The notes: a model not told the origin generated them from the sequence alone. 36,997 nt of DNA from Paulinella micropora (GCA_009731375.1 BJOX01000265.1:1-36997); one strand, 5' to 3'; shown: positions 27,167 to 36,997, counted from the first letter of the stretch. Made by a program: numbers and translations.

Positions 27167-28462
27167 TTGGTAACAAAAGCCTGAATTACCAACTGGTAAT
27201 CCCAGGGACTTAAACAGTATAAACCGCGTCAGATGCATCATGATGTTGATCGGGGTTGCGGATGATGGAGGCAAACGATTGAAGGAGACCACACGCTTCG
27301 GCAACGTAGTTATCTCCAGTGTTCCGAAGACAACCTCAAGTTCAAGTTTGGGACCAACAGTGTGTGCCACCGGTGTTATTAAATTTTATCATGATTTACT
27401 ACGGTGTTACTTGAATACAATATACAGTAGCTAGTAAGTCAGAGGGTTACTACTTAATAGTAGCCGCTTTGATTTTAATATGACTCTGTGAACGATTACT
27501 TTTAGTAGTATCAGTAATCTTGATATCGCTAGCAATATATAGCAATATTCGGTTAGGTGGCAACAAAAATACAGCTGTTTGAATTTATTTCCGCCTATAA
27601 TAATATATGTGCGTTTTTCGATTCAAGTTGAGTATTTTTTTTTGTTTTTGTGATCGGCAAAACTCAGGCTTTTATTTGTCAATTTAACATGAGCATTTCG
27701 CCAAAATGTCTGTCATTAATTTGAAAATGTAAGATGAGCAGCTTGCATAAAATGATACTGGTTTGAGAACCAACATCACTAACCCCCCCCCCCCCCCCCC
27801 CCTTCCCCCCTTTNNNNNNNNNNCATGAAACACTGGGATAGTAATTAAATCATCGAGGAACTATTAAAGTACTAAAATAAAAAGCAAAAGCAATTCATTT
27901 CAATTTAAACCAATTCATTTCAAACTAATTTCTAAATTTTCCCTGTTTTTCACGTCACAATTGCACTGGCAAATTTCCATTTTTACAAATAATACCATTT
28001 CCCTTTTTTACCTGTATCAGCTTGTATTTTTATCACTCTGACTCCGTACTGACTACGACAGAGTCATCCTTCCACTTCAACTCTATTACTTCCGTTACTA
28101 CGCAATCCAACACAACCAAAACCTATTCTACGCCACAACCTTCCAACTCAGAACCGTCGTCGGGAGCACAGCTCCAAAGCCCTGGAGACCATACATACAC
28201 CCTACCCTTTTCACCAACTTGCCCTTTCACTTAAACTAAAACTTGAACTTACTTAACCTTTGGCAAAGGGGTGAGCACGGTCACTCGTGGTCTGGTAAAC
28301 CCCTGTTATTAAATAACTATTTCCTGAAAGTACTAGTATGAGTATTGAATTTCGATGGTTAATTTGAGGAGTATTGAACATAAAAAGTGCGAGCAAGCAA
28401 ATCAGAGTTTATTGTAGTGAGCCGAAAGAGATAAAAAGTAGCCTAGTTTACAAATATAGTTA
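27167..28462. other. AT-rich intergenic region with a poly-C gap
   Basis: No supported gene. It contains a C22-type tract at 27783-27802 and a 10-N gap at 27814-27823. A plus-strand Ser/Thr-rich open frame at 28022-28234 is low complexity and unsupported. Confidence 0.5.
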
Positions 28463-28468
28463 TTTTAT
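28463..28468 (-). promoter_or_regulatory. Poly(A) signal AATAAA
   Basis: AATAAA on the minus strand about 97 nt past the stop codon at 28565, inside an AT-rich stretch. It marks the probable 3' end of the surface-protein gene. Confidence 0.6.
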
Positions 28469-28564
28469 TAATAATACATATATGCAAGCATACGCGCGTA
28501 AAACAAATTTGAATATGATGATAGAACCACGGTCTGTCAATGGAGTGCGTTTACTTCTATGAGG

Positions 28565-28738
28565 CTATGCAAGCGCAAGAAACATGGTGGCGCCTAACAG
28601 GAAGCTTATAAAGGAGGCACGTGTGGCGGTGGCGCCGGAACTGTTGCAGGAAAGGCTGAATACAAAAACGTCAGTCGCACTTTTGTCTTGAAAGCAGAAG
28701 CGCTTGGCATCATCCATAGTCTGCCCATCAAATATCGA
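28565..28738 (-). CDS. Terminal exon of surface protein gene with GPI-signal-like C-terminus
   Basis: The acceptor TGATTGGTGCAG lies directly upstream on the minus strand, and the exon reads in phase 0 for 57 residues to TAG. It opens SIFDGQTMDDAKRFC and ends with a small-residue stretch CNSSGATATR followed by the hydrophobic tail FISFLLGATMFLALA and stop. Small residues, short spacer and terminal hydrophobic segment without a basic cytoplasmic tail are the pattern of a GPI-anchor signal. An AATAAA follows at 28463-28468. The intron upstream is an (AAT)n array. Confidence 0.65.
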   Translation of the reverse strand, partial: SIFDGQTMDDAKRFCFQDKSATDVFVFSLSCNSSGATATRASFISFLLGATMFLALA

Positions 28739-28750
28739 CTGCACCAATCA

Positions 28751-28752
28751 CA

Positions 28753-28825
<73 letters not shown>

Positions 28826-29001
28826 TAATAAAAGTAATAATGATAATAATAATAATAATAATATAATATAATATAATATAATATAAGAAAATAAAAGAAA
28901 ATAATATAATATAAGAAAATAAAATATAATTTAAGAAAATATAATATAATATAATATAATATAATATAATATAATAATACTCATAATAATAATACTAATA
29001 C

Positions 29002-29033
<32 letters not shown>

Positions 29034-29036
29034 GTG
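28751..29036. repeat. (AAT)n and (AATAT)n microsatellites
   Basis: (AAT)n at 28752-28860, (ATAAT)n pentanucleotide with AAGAAAATAA interruptions at 28861-28978, then (AAT)n again to 29032. Intronic in the surface-protein gene. Confidence 0.95.
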
Positions 29037-29365
29037 CTTCTCTGTCAATGGCTGATGCAAATCTGCACATGCGCCTCCATCGTCTCACCCGTGAGGGGAG
29101 TACGAAGAATTGACGATANNNNNNNNNNNNNNNNNNNNNNNNNNNNNNNNNNNNNNNNNNNNNNNNNNNNNNNNNNNNNNNNNNNNNNNNNNNNNNNNNN
29201 NNNNNNNNNNNNNNNNNNNNNNNNNNNNNNNNNNNNNNNNNNNNNNNNNNNNNNNNNNNNNNNNNNNNNNNAATGATAATAGTGCTTCTGTCAATGGCTG
29301 ATGCATTTCTGCACATGCGCCTCCATCGTCTCACCCGTGAGGGGAGTACGAAGAATTGACGATAA
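29033..29365. repeat. Near-identical 85-bp sequences flanking a 153-N gap
   Basis: The sequence from TAGTGCTTCT to GAATTGACGATA occurs at 29035-29118 and 29280-29364 with a few differences. Ns fill 29119-29271. Either a tandem repeat lies in the gap, or the same locus from two haplotypes was scaffolded twice. Confidence 0.8.
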
Positions 29366-29411
29366 GCTCTAATGACACCCCCGCAAGGGCAGTTCCAACA
29401 CTTCCAGACGG

Positions 29412-29480
29412 GCCGGTATGTTCAATGAAAATACTGGTCCAGAAATAGACCGGTATGTTCAATGAAAATACTGGTGGCAC
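29412..29480. repeat. 41-bp direct repeat
   Basis: CCGGTATGTTCAATGAAAAT plus six further bases occurs at 29412 and again at 29453, next to the tRNA-like sequence. Confidence 0.75.
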
Positions 29481-29547
29481 CGACGGGAATCGAACTGGCG
29501 ACAGGGCCCAGATGGTAGAACTTGACCACTGGGCTATCACGGTGTCC
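29474..29547 (-). repeat. tRNA-like sequence, probably a SINE head
   Basis: On the minus strand TAGCCCAGTGGT (29525-29536) matches the RNA polymerase III A box and AGTTCGATTCCC (29485-29496) matches the B box, at tRNA-like spacing. The ends GGACACC and GGTGCCA pair imperfectly as an acceptor stem. The anticodon and T stems do not fold cleanly, so a functional tRNA is unlikely; a tRNA-derived SINE head fits better. A gap at 29552 removes the upstream flank. Confidence 0.5.
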
Positions 29548-29561
29548 ATAANNNNNNNNNN

Positions 29562-29601
29562 TAATAATAATAATAACAATAATAATAATAACAATAATAA
29601 C

Positions 29602-29635
<34 letters not shown>

Positions 29636-29660
29636 TGTGTGTGTGTGGGGGGGGGGGGGA
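29562..29660. repeat. (AAT)n, (GT)n and poly-G
   Basis: Adjacent simple repeats following the 10-N gap at 29552-29561; the G run is at 29647-29659. Confidence 0.9.
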
Positions 29661-29865
29661 CCAGGAACGGATGACTCATAGATTCAATCTAATTAATCAT
29701 AACATGTACAACATGTACAGTCCCTGAATTACATCAGGTCGCGGGCACGCATAACCGCAAGAATTTACGCTCATGATTATCTGACAATTCTGTTTGCTTG
29801 GTTGTCGAAAGATTTTTGTTCCATGTTGCAAGATAGAAACGACAAATTTCAAGATCCAGACATAC

Positions 29866-29905
29866 CGATTTAGCATCGCAGTGGGACTGGCGCACACTGT
29901 TTAAC
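29866..29905 (-). CDS. Possible 40-nt exon of surface protein gene
   Basis: Minus-strand acceptor TTATGGATGGCAG and donor AATCG|GTATGT bound 40 nt reading (1 nt) LNSVRQSHCDAKS and ending in phase 0. This is compatible with the phase-0 start of the terminal exon at 28738. Support is only splice-site quality and phase. Confidence 0.35.
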
Positions 29906-30033
29906 CTGCCATCCATAACAATAATCCCAGAGAATATTAGCTATGATCATAACCAGTACAATAATGAACTGAAAATACAATTCAAAGGCCTGACTAACGG
30001 TCAATTCTTGCAGCTAGAGTGTGCATGTTTTTT

Positions 30034-30035
<2 letters not shown>

Positions 30036-30066
<31 letters not shown>

Positions 30067-30082
30067 AACCTCNNNNNNNNNN
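30036..30082. repeat. Poly-G tract (30 bases) and assembly gap
   Basis: G from 30036 to 30065, Ns at 30073-30082. The gap cuts the 3' side of the PSI exon. Confidence 0.9.
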
Positions 30083-30226
30083 CGGCTGCATTGTTGGGCC
30101 TTGGAAGCATCTTCAGTTGGATACCGGTCAAGCTTACACAGCTGCCGACTCCGGGACACCACATGCAGTTCGGATTTCCAGCAGGGTGTACACATTCTTT
30201 GCAGTCTGTTCGCTGATTGCAAAACC
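30083..30226 (-). CDS. PSI (plexin-repeat) domain exon of surface protein gene
   Basis: After an acceptor TCCTGACATCGTCAG, the exon begins with two bases (phase 1) and encodes [18 protein letters not shown] followed by [11 protein letters not shown]. The Cys pattern C-x5-C-x2-C...C-x2-WC...C is that of PSI domains, small disulfide modules of extracellular proteins. The exon runs into the gap at 30073-30082, so its end is unknown. The 45-nt exon just upstream ends with one base, matching this phase. Confidence 0.65.
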
Positions 30227-30239
30227 CTGACGATGTCAG

Positions 30240-30754
<515 letters not shown>

Positions 30755-30786
<32 letters not shown>

Positions 30787-31077
30787 CAGTAGTAGCAGTA
30801 TACGTTCTTACCGGGATTACTTGGAGAAGGTGTATTTGTGGTACCAGTACTGGCCTCTGAAAACAACAAAAATACGATACTATTACTACTAGTATCACCA
30901 CCACCACCATTACTACTACTACTACTACTACCACCACCACCACTACTACTACTATTACTACTCCTACTACTAATCCTGCTCCTACTCCTACTCACCACCA
31001 CCACCACTACTACTACTACGACTACTACTACTACTACTACTACTACTACTGAGACTACTACTACTACCACCACCACC

Positions 31078-31132
<55 letters not shown>

Positions 31133-31135
31133 AAC
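30755..31135. repeat. (AGT)n/(ACT)n trinucleotide arrays
   Basis: AGT repeats at 30756-30797 and ACT/ACC repeats at 30875-31133, flanking the 45-nt exon on both sides. Intronic. Confidence 0.95.
30812..30856 (-). CDS. 45-nt symmetric exon of surface protein gene
   Basis: Flanked by a strong acceptor (TTGTTGTTTTCAG) and a strong donor (G|GTAAGAACG) on the minus strand. It begins with two bases and ends with one base (phase 1-1) and encodes ASTGTTNTPSPSNP, a Ser/Thr/Pro linker continuing the stalk of the exon upstream. Exact multiple-of-three length, phase agreement with both neighbours and composition make this a convincing small exon despite its size. Confidence 0.65.
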
Positions 31136-31155
31136 TACTACTACAACTTGCGCAC

Positions 31156-32392
31156 CGGAGAGAGAAGCAGAAACAGAGATAGCAGGCGAAGAACTGGCAG
31201 TAGTCGGCGTAGTCGAGGCCGAAGATGAATTGATGGAGGCAGTGGACTGAGGAGGAAGCAGAGGCAGATCTAGACATAGACCTCGTCATGGATCCTGACA
31301 TCGAGACGGACCTCGTGATCGATATGGTTGGCGAGGGTGACGTTGAACTCATCGAGCTGCTGGGAGATTGCGAAGCTGTCACGCTGATCGAGCTGCTGGG
31401 AGATTGTGAAGCCGAAACGCTGATCGCAGAAACAGAGATAGTAGGCGAAGAACTGGCAGTAGTCGGCGTAGTCGAGGCCGAAGATGAGGTGATGGAGGCA
31501 GTGGCGATCTCTGAGGAGGTAGCAGAGACAGATCTAGACATAGACCTCGTCATGGATCCTGACATCGAGACGGACCTCGTGATCGATATGGTTGGCGAGG
31601 GTGACGTTGAACTCATCGAGCTGCTGGGAGATTGCGAAGCTGTCACGCTGATCGAGCTGCTGGGAGATTGTGAAGCCGAAACGCTGATCGCAGAAACAGA
31701 GATAGTAGGCGAAGAACTGGCAGTAGTCGGCGTAGTCGAGGCCGAAGATGAGGTGATGGAGGCAGTGGCGATCTCTGAGGAGGTAGCAGAGACAGATCTA
31801 GACATAGACCTCGTCATGGATCCTGACATCGAGACGGACCTCGTGATCGATATGGTTGGCGAGGGTGACGTTGAACTCATCGAGCTGCTGGGAGATTGCG
31901 AAGCTGTCACGCTGATCGAGCTGCTGGGAGATTTTGAAGCCGAAACGCTGATCGAGCTGGTCGCAGACTGAGAAGCCGAAACGCTCACCGAGCTGGTCGC
32001 AGACTGAGAAGCCGACACGCTCACCGAGCTGGTCACAGAAGGCGAACGAGAAGATGTCAAGCTCACCGAGCTGGTGGCCGACTGAGTTGCGGACGGAGAA
32101 GCAGTCTGAGTCGCTGAAGGACTTACTGAAATCGACGGTGTTGAACTTGGCGGAATGAATACGACCTTTACTGTGCAGGTAACATTTTGTCCACTGTTAA
32201 TGGAATGTAGGAATGGTGCAGTGGTAATGTTGCTGACAAGGGGGATGGTTCCGGTGTCAGGCCATGTTGTATTATCAGTTTCTTTACATCGACTCCATTT
32301 ATCGCACACGCAGTATCCTGTTCGCATGTTTTGGTCGCAGAAGTCATTCACACCTTGCACGGAGGCCCAATCAGCTTGGGACGGAAGTGTAC
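31156..32392 (-). CDS. Main exon: Cys module plus Ser-rich stalk with 88-residue repeats
   Basis: The acceptor AACGTGACAG opens the exon in phase 1. It first encodes a module with DWASVQGVNDFC, GYCVCDKWSRC and NVTCTVKVVF, matching the pattern of the 33.2-kb exon (W...FC...YC-C--W...C). A mucin-like stalk of SVSASQ, TASQSPSS and MSRSVSAT motifs follows, with three copies of an 88-residue (264-bp) repeat. The exon ends at CTCTCCG|GTGCGC near 31156. Its length is 1,237 nt. The last repeat lacks 5 bp present in the others (near 31245), and adding 5 gives 1,242, divisible by 3, as phase 1-1 requires. The deletion is therefore a frameshift mutation or a sequence error. The stalk is expected to be O-glycosylated and extracellular. 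Confidence 0.65.
31167..31972 (-). repeat. 264-bp tandem repeat, three copies
   Basis: GCAGAAACAGAGAT recurs at 31167, 31426 and 31690, and ATGGATCCTGACATCGAG at 31288, 31552 and 31816; the period is 264 bp, with the first interval 5 bp shorter. Copies are nearly identical, implying recent expansion or homogenisation. Each encodes 88 residues on the minus strand. Confidence 0.9.
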
Positions 32393-32468
32393 CTGTCACG
32401 TTGATATATCGCTTTGAATTTATTAGAAAGCGGTTTGCTTACAGACATGTTGTGTGCCGCATAAACAT

Positions 32469-32469
<1 letters not shown>

Positions 32470-32514
<45 letters not shown>

Positions 32515-32524
32515 NNNNNNNNNN
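32470..32524. repeat. Poly-C tract of 45 bases and assembly gap
   Basis: C run from 32470 to 32514 followed by Ns at 32515-32524. Intronic. Confidence 0.9.
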
Positions 32525-33156
32525 AAAATTTTACAATTGAAAACAGATAACTTTACATGGTCGTCGTGAAGTCGTGCAGTAAACTTCGCTGACTGACCAG
32601 GAAGTATTCGTGACGTTAAGTGAATACCTAAAAGGATGCAGAAGTATATGTCAGGGCTATCCAGCAAGCAAAACTGGAGAAAACTAGGCAGATCAAAACA
32701 GGGCCATTGGTTGGAGTGGAGTACAGGCACGATGGATAGATAGATAAATAGAAGGAAGAAAGGATAGACCTATATGCATGAGCTCGATAGATAGATAGGT
32801 GATGGGTACACTAGTATATGGATAGCCAGATAAGTAGGCAGATAGGTAGTTCGATAGATGGATAAATGCGTAGTAGCTAAATAAACAGTCAATAGGTAGA
32901 TACATAGATGAACCGATAAATAGATAAACATTACTTACGTTCCACCCCAGGCAGCAGCGCCGGGATTCCCAGCCAGGACTTGAACTTGGGAATCCCATGT
33001 GTTCCCTAAGCAAAGAAAAGTACGTACATGTTTTCATAGACAGATCAAAATATGGCCAAAGCCAGGTAGAAAGAGCAAGGTTATTTGCTTATTTTCAAAT
33101 TACTACAACAACAACTACAACAACTACAACAAAGAGAGAGCGAGAGCGAGAGAACG

Positions 33157-33220
<64 letters not shown>
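32525..33220. repeat. Intron with (GATA)-like and (GA)n repeats
   Basis: A degenerate GATA-rich stretch at 32735-32930 and (GA)n with CGAGAG variants at 33131-33220. No exon is recognised. Confidence 0.7.
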
Positions 33221-33232
33221 AAATTTAGTGAC

Positions 33233-33547
33233 CGCATGACGATGTGACAGGATCGCCGATTGCATCCACAGCGACGTTTCTACTGAACGCCGTCTTGAAC
33301 TGTGCCTCTGCAGCCTTGGTTGTTTGAGTTACCGCCAAAGTGAAACAAGGATAATCAGTAGGCGTATTAGGAATACTGGCGTCCACTACCACGCGGTAAG
33401 TCAAACGGGCGGCGATGGCTACGGGGATGCCTGGCCATCGCTCGCACAAGCAGTATGACGACAACTTGGGGAACAAGTTGTCGACGGAGCGACAAAAGCC
33501 GGGATCAGCACGGGGAGTTTGAGTCTTGTCCCAACTGTAACATACCC
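33233..33547 (-). CDS. Phase-1 symmetric exon with Cys/Trp module
   Basis: The acceptor CGTGGTGCCAG begins the exon with two bases, and it ends with one base before GT at 33231-33232; 315 nt is exactly 2 + 312 + 1. It encodes a 104-residue module: VCYSWDKTQTPRADPGFC, then SSYCLCERWPG, a beta-like RLTYRVVVDASIP, YPCFTLAVTQ, and VAVDAIGDPVTSSC. The same Cys/Trp order recurs in the 31.2-32.4 kb exon, and its VDAI...SC end recurs at 35.8 kb, so it is a repeated extracellular module. The donor context (GTCACT) is weak. The family is not recognised. Confidence 0.6.
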
Positions 33548-33574
33548 CTGGCACCACGATAAACAACAGGTGGA

Positions 33575-33636
33575 AAACACACACACACAGACACACACAC
33601 ACACACGTAAATACGCTCAAAGCACACCGGAGAAAT

Positions 33637-33681
<45 letters not shown>

Positions 33682-34555
33682 CAGAGAGACAGAGACAGAC
33701 AGAGAGAGGGAGAGAGGGAGGAAGAGAGGAAGAGAGGGAGAGAGGGGGGAGAGAGAGAGGAGGAAGAGAGAGAGAGGGGGGGGGGGGGGGGNNNNNNNNN
33801 NNNNNNNNNNNNNNNNNNNNNNNNNNNNNNNNNNNNNNNNNNNNNNNNNNNNNNNNNNNNNNNNNNNNNNNNNNNNNNNNNNNNNNNNNNNNNNNNNNNN
33901 NNNNNNNNNNNNNNNNNNNNNNNNNNNNNNNNNNNNNNNNNNNNNNNNNNNNNNNNNNNNNNNNNNNNNNNNNNNNNNNNNNNNNNNNNNNNNNNNNNNN
34001 NNNNNNNNNNNNNNNNNNNNNNNNNNNNNNNNNNNNNNNNNNNNNNNNNNNNNNNNNNNNNNNNNNNNNNNNNNNNNNNNNNNNNNNNNNNNNNNNNNNN
34101 NNNNNNNNNNNNNNNNNNNNNNNNNNNNNNNNNNNNNNNNNNNNNNNNNNNNNNNNNNNNNNNNNNNNNNNNNNNNNNNNNNNNNNNNNNNNNNNNNNNN
34201 NNNNNNNNNNNNNNNNNNNNNNNNNNNNNNNNNNNNNNNNNNNNNNNNNNNNNNNNNNNNNNNNNNNNNNNNNNNNNNNNNNNNNNNNNNNNNNNNNNNN
34301 NNNNNNNNNNNNNNNNNNNNNNNNNNNNNNNNNNNNNNNNNNNNNNNNNNNNNNNNNNNNNNNNNNNNNNNNNNNNNNNNNNNNNNNNNNNNNNNNNNNN
34401 NNNNNNNNNNNNNNNNNNNNNNNNNNNNNNNNNNNNNNNNNNNNNNNNNNNNNNNNNNNNNNNNNNNNNNNNNNNNNNNNNNNNNNNNNNNNNNNNNNNN
34501 NNNNNNNNNNNNNNNNNNNNNNNNNNNNNNNNNNNNNNNNNNNNGGGGGGGGGGG
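33575..34555. repeat. (CA)n, (GA)n, poly-G and 753-N gap
   Basis: (CA)n 33577-33606, (GA)n 33640-33777, G run 33778-33791, Ns 33792-34544, then another G run 34545-34555. Exons could be hidden in the gap. Confidence 0.9.
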
Positions 34556-34699
34556 TGAAACAAGTATGCGAAATTCTTGTTTCAGAAAGCGAAAGGGAGG
34601 ACCAAGATCGAGATATTGAGGCGTCAGTCCCGTTTGACACACAACTTGTATGTTTTGCAGCACCGTGACTGTTTCGCGCCCAAGTAGCATGTCGCCTAG

Positions 34700-34897
34700 T
34701 CAGGTTATGGTATGTTATGTTTTATGTTATGTCTTATGTTATGTTTATGTTATGCTATGTTGTGTTATGTTATGTTATCTTATGTTATGTTATCTTATGT
34801 TATGTTGTGGTATGCTATGTTATATTACGTATGTATGTACGCACGTATGTATGTATGTATGTATGCATGTATGTATGCATGTATGTATGTATGCATG

Positions 34898-34928
<31 letters not shown>

Positions 34929-34970
34929 TATTGTATGTATGTATGTATGCATGTATGTCACCGCAGCAGT
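34700..34970. repeat. (TTATG)n and (ATGT)n microsatellites
   Basis: Pentanucleotide TTATG-type array 34706-34825 followed by ATGT/GCATGT array 34830-34960. Confidence 0.95.
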
Positions 34971-35799
34971 CTCTGGCGTCCCATTCGTGGTTGACATTCT
35001 CCAGAGGCATTCTTTCGAGCTGCGTGGTGAGTCCTTGGTATGGCTGTTGCCAGGTGGTAAGAGGTGGTAAGAGGAGGTAACGCAAGCGGAAAGCGCTTGC
35101 ATGAGCCACTGCGGGCGTTACCGCCATCCGTTGCAACGTAAACCTATAGGTATACGCGTATGTACATAGTATGTTTGTGAATCTAGAAGAAGAGGAAGAA
35201 GAAGAAGAAGAAGATGATGATGATGAGGAGGAGGAGGAGAATGAGAAAGAGAAAGGAAAGAAGAAGAACAAGAGAAATGAGGAGAACAAAATCTAGAGAG
35301 CAAACGAATATAGAGGGCAGCAACTTGTGATTAAGTATAGGGAAGGAAAATTGATTGCAAACGACAAAAAGATAAACCCCAATGTCGAAGAGTTGGAACT
35401 CCAACACACGAAGGCGGGCTGTCACAGATATTGTGGTGGCGTCCCCAGGATAGCTGCGCAGCAAAACAATCACGTTATGAAAACGCAAACACAAAACAAA
35501 ACAAACCAAGAACAACAGAAACAAAATAAGCAAAGAAAGAAACACACACACACACACACGCAAAGCAAGGATTCGGCAAACGAAACAATATATTATGCCT
35601 AAACTCACAAACTAGCACAAACAGAGGAGAGACGGTGTAGGGAAACGACAGTGAGGAGTGGAAAGAGGAGCGTACTATACTATTACTCCTACAATAGATT
35701 TACACATCGTGGTCTATTAATTTTGTAATACGAGGCAAAAATGTTGTCAAAAAGTAGCATGATAAGAAGGATAGATATCTATGTAGATGCTTGTCTTAC
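34971..35799. other. Intronic or intergenic stretch without a supported exon
   Basis: Unique DNA at 34965-35180 is followed by (AAG/ATG/AGG)n purine repeats at 35187-35285, then unique AT-rich DNA. Splice-like sites occur, but no reading frame resembles the modules of neighbouring exons. Hidden exons cannot be excluded, because the 35.8-kb exon ends in phase 2 while the 33.5-kb exon begins in phase 1. Confidence 0.4.
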
Positions 35800-35875
35800 T
35801 CGCAGGAGCCAGTGTCGATAGCATCTACGACGTAATCCAGCTTGAGAAGGTTCTCCGTGCATGCTGGAGAACTCC
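35800..35875 (-). CDS. Exon encoding the C-terminal half of the Cys module
   Basis: Acceptor CATGTCTTAG and donor TGCGA|GTAAGAC on the minus strand bound 76 nt (2 + 72 + 2). It encodes SSPACTENLLKLDYVVDAID followed by TGSC, which parallels the end of the 33.2-kb module (VAVDAIGDPVTSSC). The donor is strong. Phase at the start matches the donor at 36248. Confidence 0.5.
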
Positions 35876-35929
35876 CTAAGACATGACAGGTTCGTAGTGA
35901 TTTTTCGGCCGAAAGAAACGGGCCAAGAC

Positions 35930-35934
35930 ACACA

Positions 35935-35980
<46 letters not shown>

Positions 35981-36069
35981 AACCAACACGCAGTCTCTCT
36001 ATTTCTCTTTCTTTCTGTCTTCCTCTCCTTTTTTCTTTCTACTACTTACTGCTACTACTGCTACTACTA

Positions 36070-36141
<72 letters not shown>

Positions 36142-36245
36142 TTACTACTACTAGTACTATTACTGCTACCACTGCTACTACTACTACTACTACTTCTACT
36201 ACTAGTACTAGTACTGGTACTAGTACTACTACTACTTCTACTACT
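35930..36245. repeat. (CA)n(CG)n and (ACT)n arrays
   Basis: (CA)n passing into (CG)n at 35929-35970, pyrimidine-rich DNA 35990-36040, and a long (ACT)n array 36040-36245. Intronic between the two exons that together encode one module. Confidence 0.95.
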
Positions 36246-36247
36246 AC

Positions 36248-36362
36248 CTGTCTTAACGCATGCCTTGCTTCGCGCACCATGAAATGGCTTCATTATGTAT
36301 GTCTTGCAAAAAGGATGCGCCGGGGTAAGGGGCAAAGCAGGAAAGGTTTGAGGGCGACAGTC
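36248..36362 (-). CDS. Probable exon encoding the N-terminal half of the Cys module
   Basis: The donor ACAG|GTAGTA at 36247/36248 leaves one base, compatible with the 35.8-kb exon. The frame reads DCRPQTFPALPLTPAHPFC followed by a Lys/Arg-rich SKACVKT end. The PxFC element parallels DPGFC and NDFC in the other modules. The upstream acceptor (TCAAAG at 36363) is weak, so the 5' boundary is uncertain. Confidence 0.4.
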
Positions 36363-36469
36363 CTTTGACATGATGTAGCTCTTTCTTGACAGCATTTGAG
36401 CTGCTATGGTTTATTAACGTTGCTCAAGACTCTTAAGAATTGAGGGAAAAAAACTATGCGCTTTTTAAT

Positions 36470-36552
<83 letters not shown>

Positions 36553-36570
36553 TAGGTAGATGGATGGATG

Positions 36571-36613
<43 letters not shown>

Positions 36614-36945
36614 TAGATAGACAGATATATAGATAGAGCAATATAGTACTCCATTCGCACTTTTTGTTGTTGCTCTTGTAGGGCGCCTGTAATGATAATA
36701 CCTTACCTTCCATCTGCAGTTCCGACGCTGACTGTCGAGTACGTACACAATCTTTTTCCTTTTCGTCATACATCCTCTTCCAGTCCATTCCACTCGCTCT
36801 TTCTTTCACTCACTTTCTTGCATGCACCTTTAAATTCGATACATCCCCCCCCCCCCTCTCTGTTATTCTCTTTTTGTCTGTCTGTCCGTCTTTTCCCCAT
36901 TCTCTTCCCTGTTAGACTCTATCTATTCATTTTGCTGACTATCGC

Positions 36946-36996
<51 letters not shown>

Positions 36997-36997
36997 T
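36363..36997. repeat. (TA)n, (GA)n, (ATAG)n region ending in poly-C
   Basis: (TA)n 36473-36513, (GA)n 36514-36552, (ATAG/ATGG)n 36552-36640 and C run 36947-36996 at the window edge. A good donor AAG|GTAAGG lies at 36706-36707 on the minus strand, so another exon may end there, but its frame is not recognisable. Confidence 0.7.

Noticed and set aside
28022-28234. 70-residue Ser/Thr-rich plus-strand frame
   Set aside because: Low complexity, no splice or promoter support, no similarity to neighbours.
29331-29430. Exon reading GTALAGVSLELIVNSSYSPHG before a GTGAG donor
   Set aside because: It overlaps the duplicated 85-bp sequence and repeats beside the tRNA-like element, and its phase does not fit the neighbouring candidate exons.
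29474-29547. Functional tRNA gene
   Set aside because: A and B boxes are good, but the anticodon and T stems do not pair properly; SINE-derived sequence is more likely.
30838-31134. Poly-Leu/poly-Thr frames in ACT repeats
   Set aside because: Trinucleotide-repeat artefacts in introns.
33225-34690. Frames of 350-471 residues running through the 753-N gap
   Set aside because: Length comes from Ns; only the 315-nt exon at 33233-33547 is supported.

Overview
The window is eukaryotic and has two sharply different halves. Positions 1 to about 19,090 are very GC-rich, with long intronless reading frames on both strands and short intergenic spaces. Positions of about 19,650 to 36,997 are AT-richer. 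They are full of microsatellites and carry a decayed Ty1/copia retrotransposon and an intron-containing cell-surface protein gene with GT-AG splice sites. The species cannot be named from sequence alone. A PSI-type module and phase-1 extracellular exons would fit a holozoan protist or an animal, but this is inference.

GC-rich half. From left to right it holds a 31-bp minisatellite (170-620), an unknown acidic/helical protein (minus, 1253-2380), a 1,121-residue unknown protein with a nuclear-localisation-like motif (minus, 2951-6316), a CoiA-like nuclease/zinc protein (plus, 6721-7982, frameshifted), a relic tail shared with the giant glycoprotein (minus, about 8098-8435), an acetyltransferase (GNAT) protein (plus, 8495-10156, with an in-frame extension beyond TAG to 10363), a roughly 2,100-residue N-glycosylated membrane protein (minus, 10621-17424, in several frames and interrupted by gaps), and a nicotinamidase-like hydrolase (plus, from 17670). 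Composition, packing, lack of introns, gene-end hairpins and gene types resemble an endogenised large DNA virus segment. No hallmark gene (capsid, polymerase, packaging ATPase) lies in the window, so that reading stays an inference. AATAAA/ATTAAA signals and nuclear-type features fit expression in a eukaryotic nucleus.

Boundary. At 19088-19498 there is an inverted repeat with two 193-bp arms and a 25-bp loop. It is built from a satellite of about 184 bp, and a diverged third copy reaches about 19,655. It marks the compositional switch and forms the end of the nicotinamidase reading frame.

AT-richer half. (GA)n, (CTAT)n and (CA)n arrays (19661-20284) cut the 3' end of a minus-strand copia element (gag, protease, integrase, reverse transcriptase; about 20285 to 26634, possible 5' LTR to 27166). 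From about 36.4 kb down to 28.46 kb a minus-strand gene encodes Cys-containing modules, a Ser-rich stalk with 88-residue repeats, a PSI domain and a hydrophobic C-terminus that looks like a GPI-anchor signal. Its introns are filled with microsatellites. Several supported exons are phase-1 symmetric.

Assembly quality matters. Most small gaps sit at poly-C/poly-G tracts, one contig between two gaps (11187-11411) duplicates a nearby sequence, and several genes carry indels in homopolymers. Frameshifts here may be errors or true decay.
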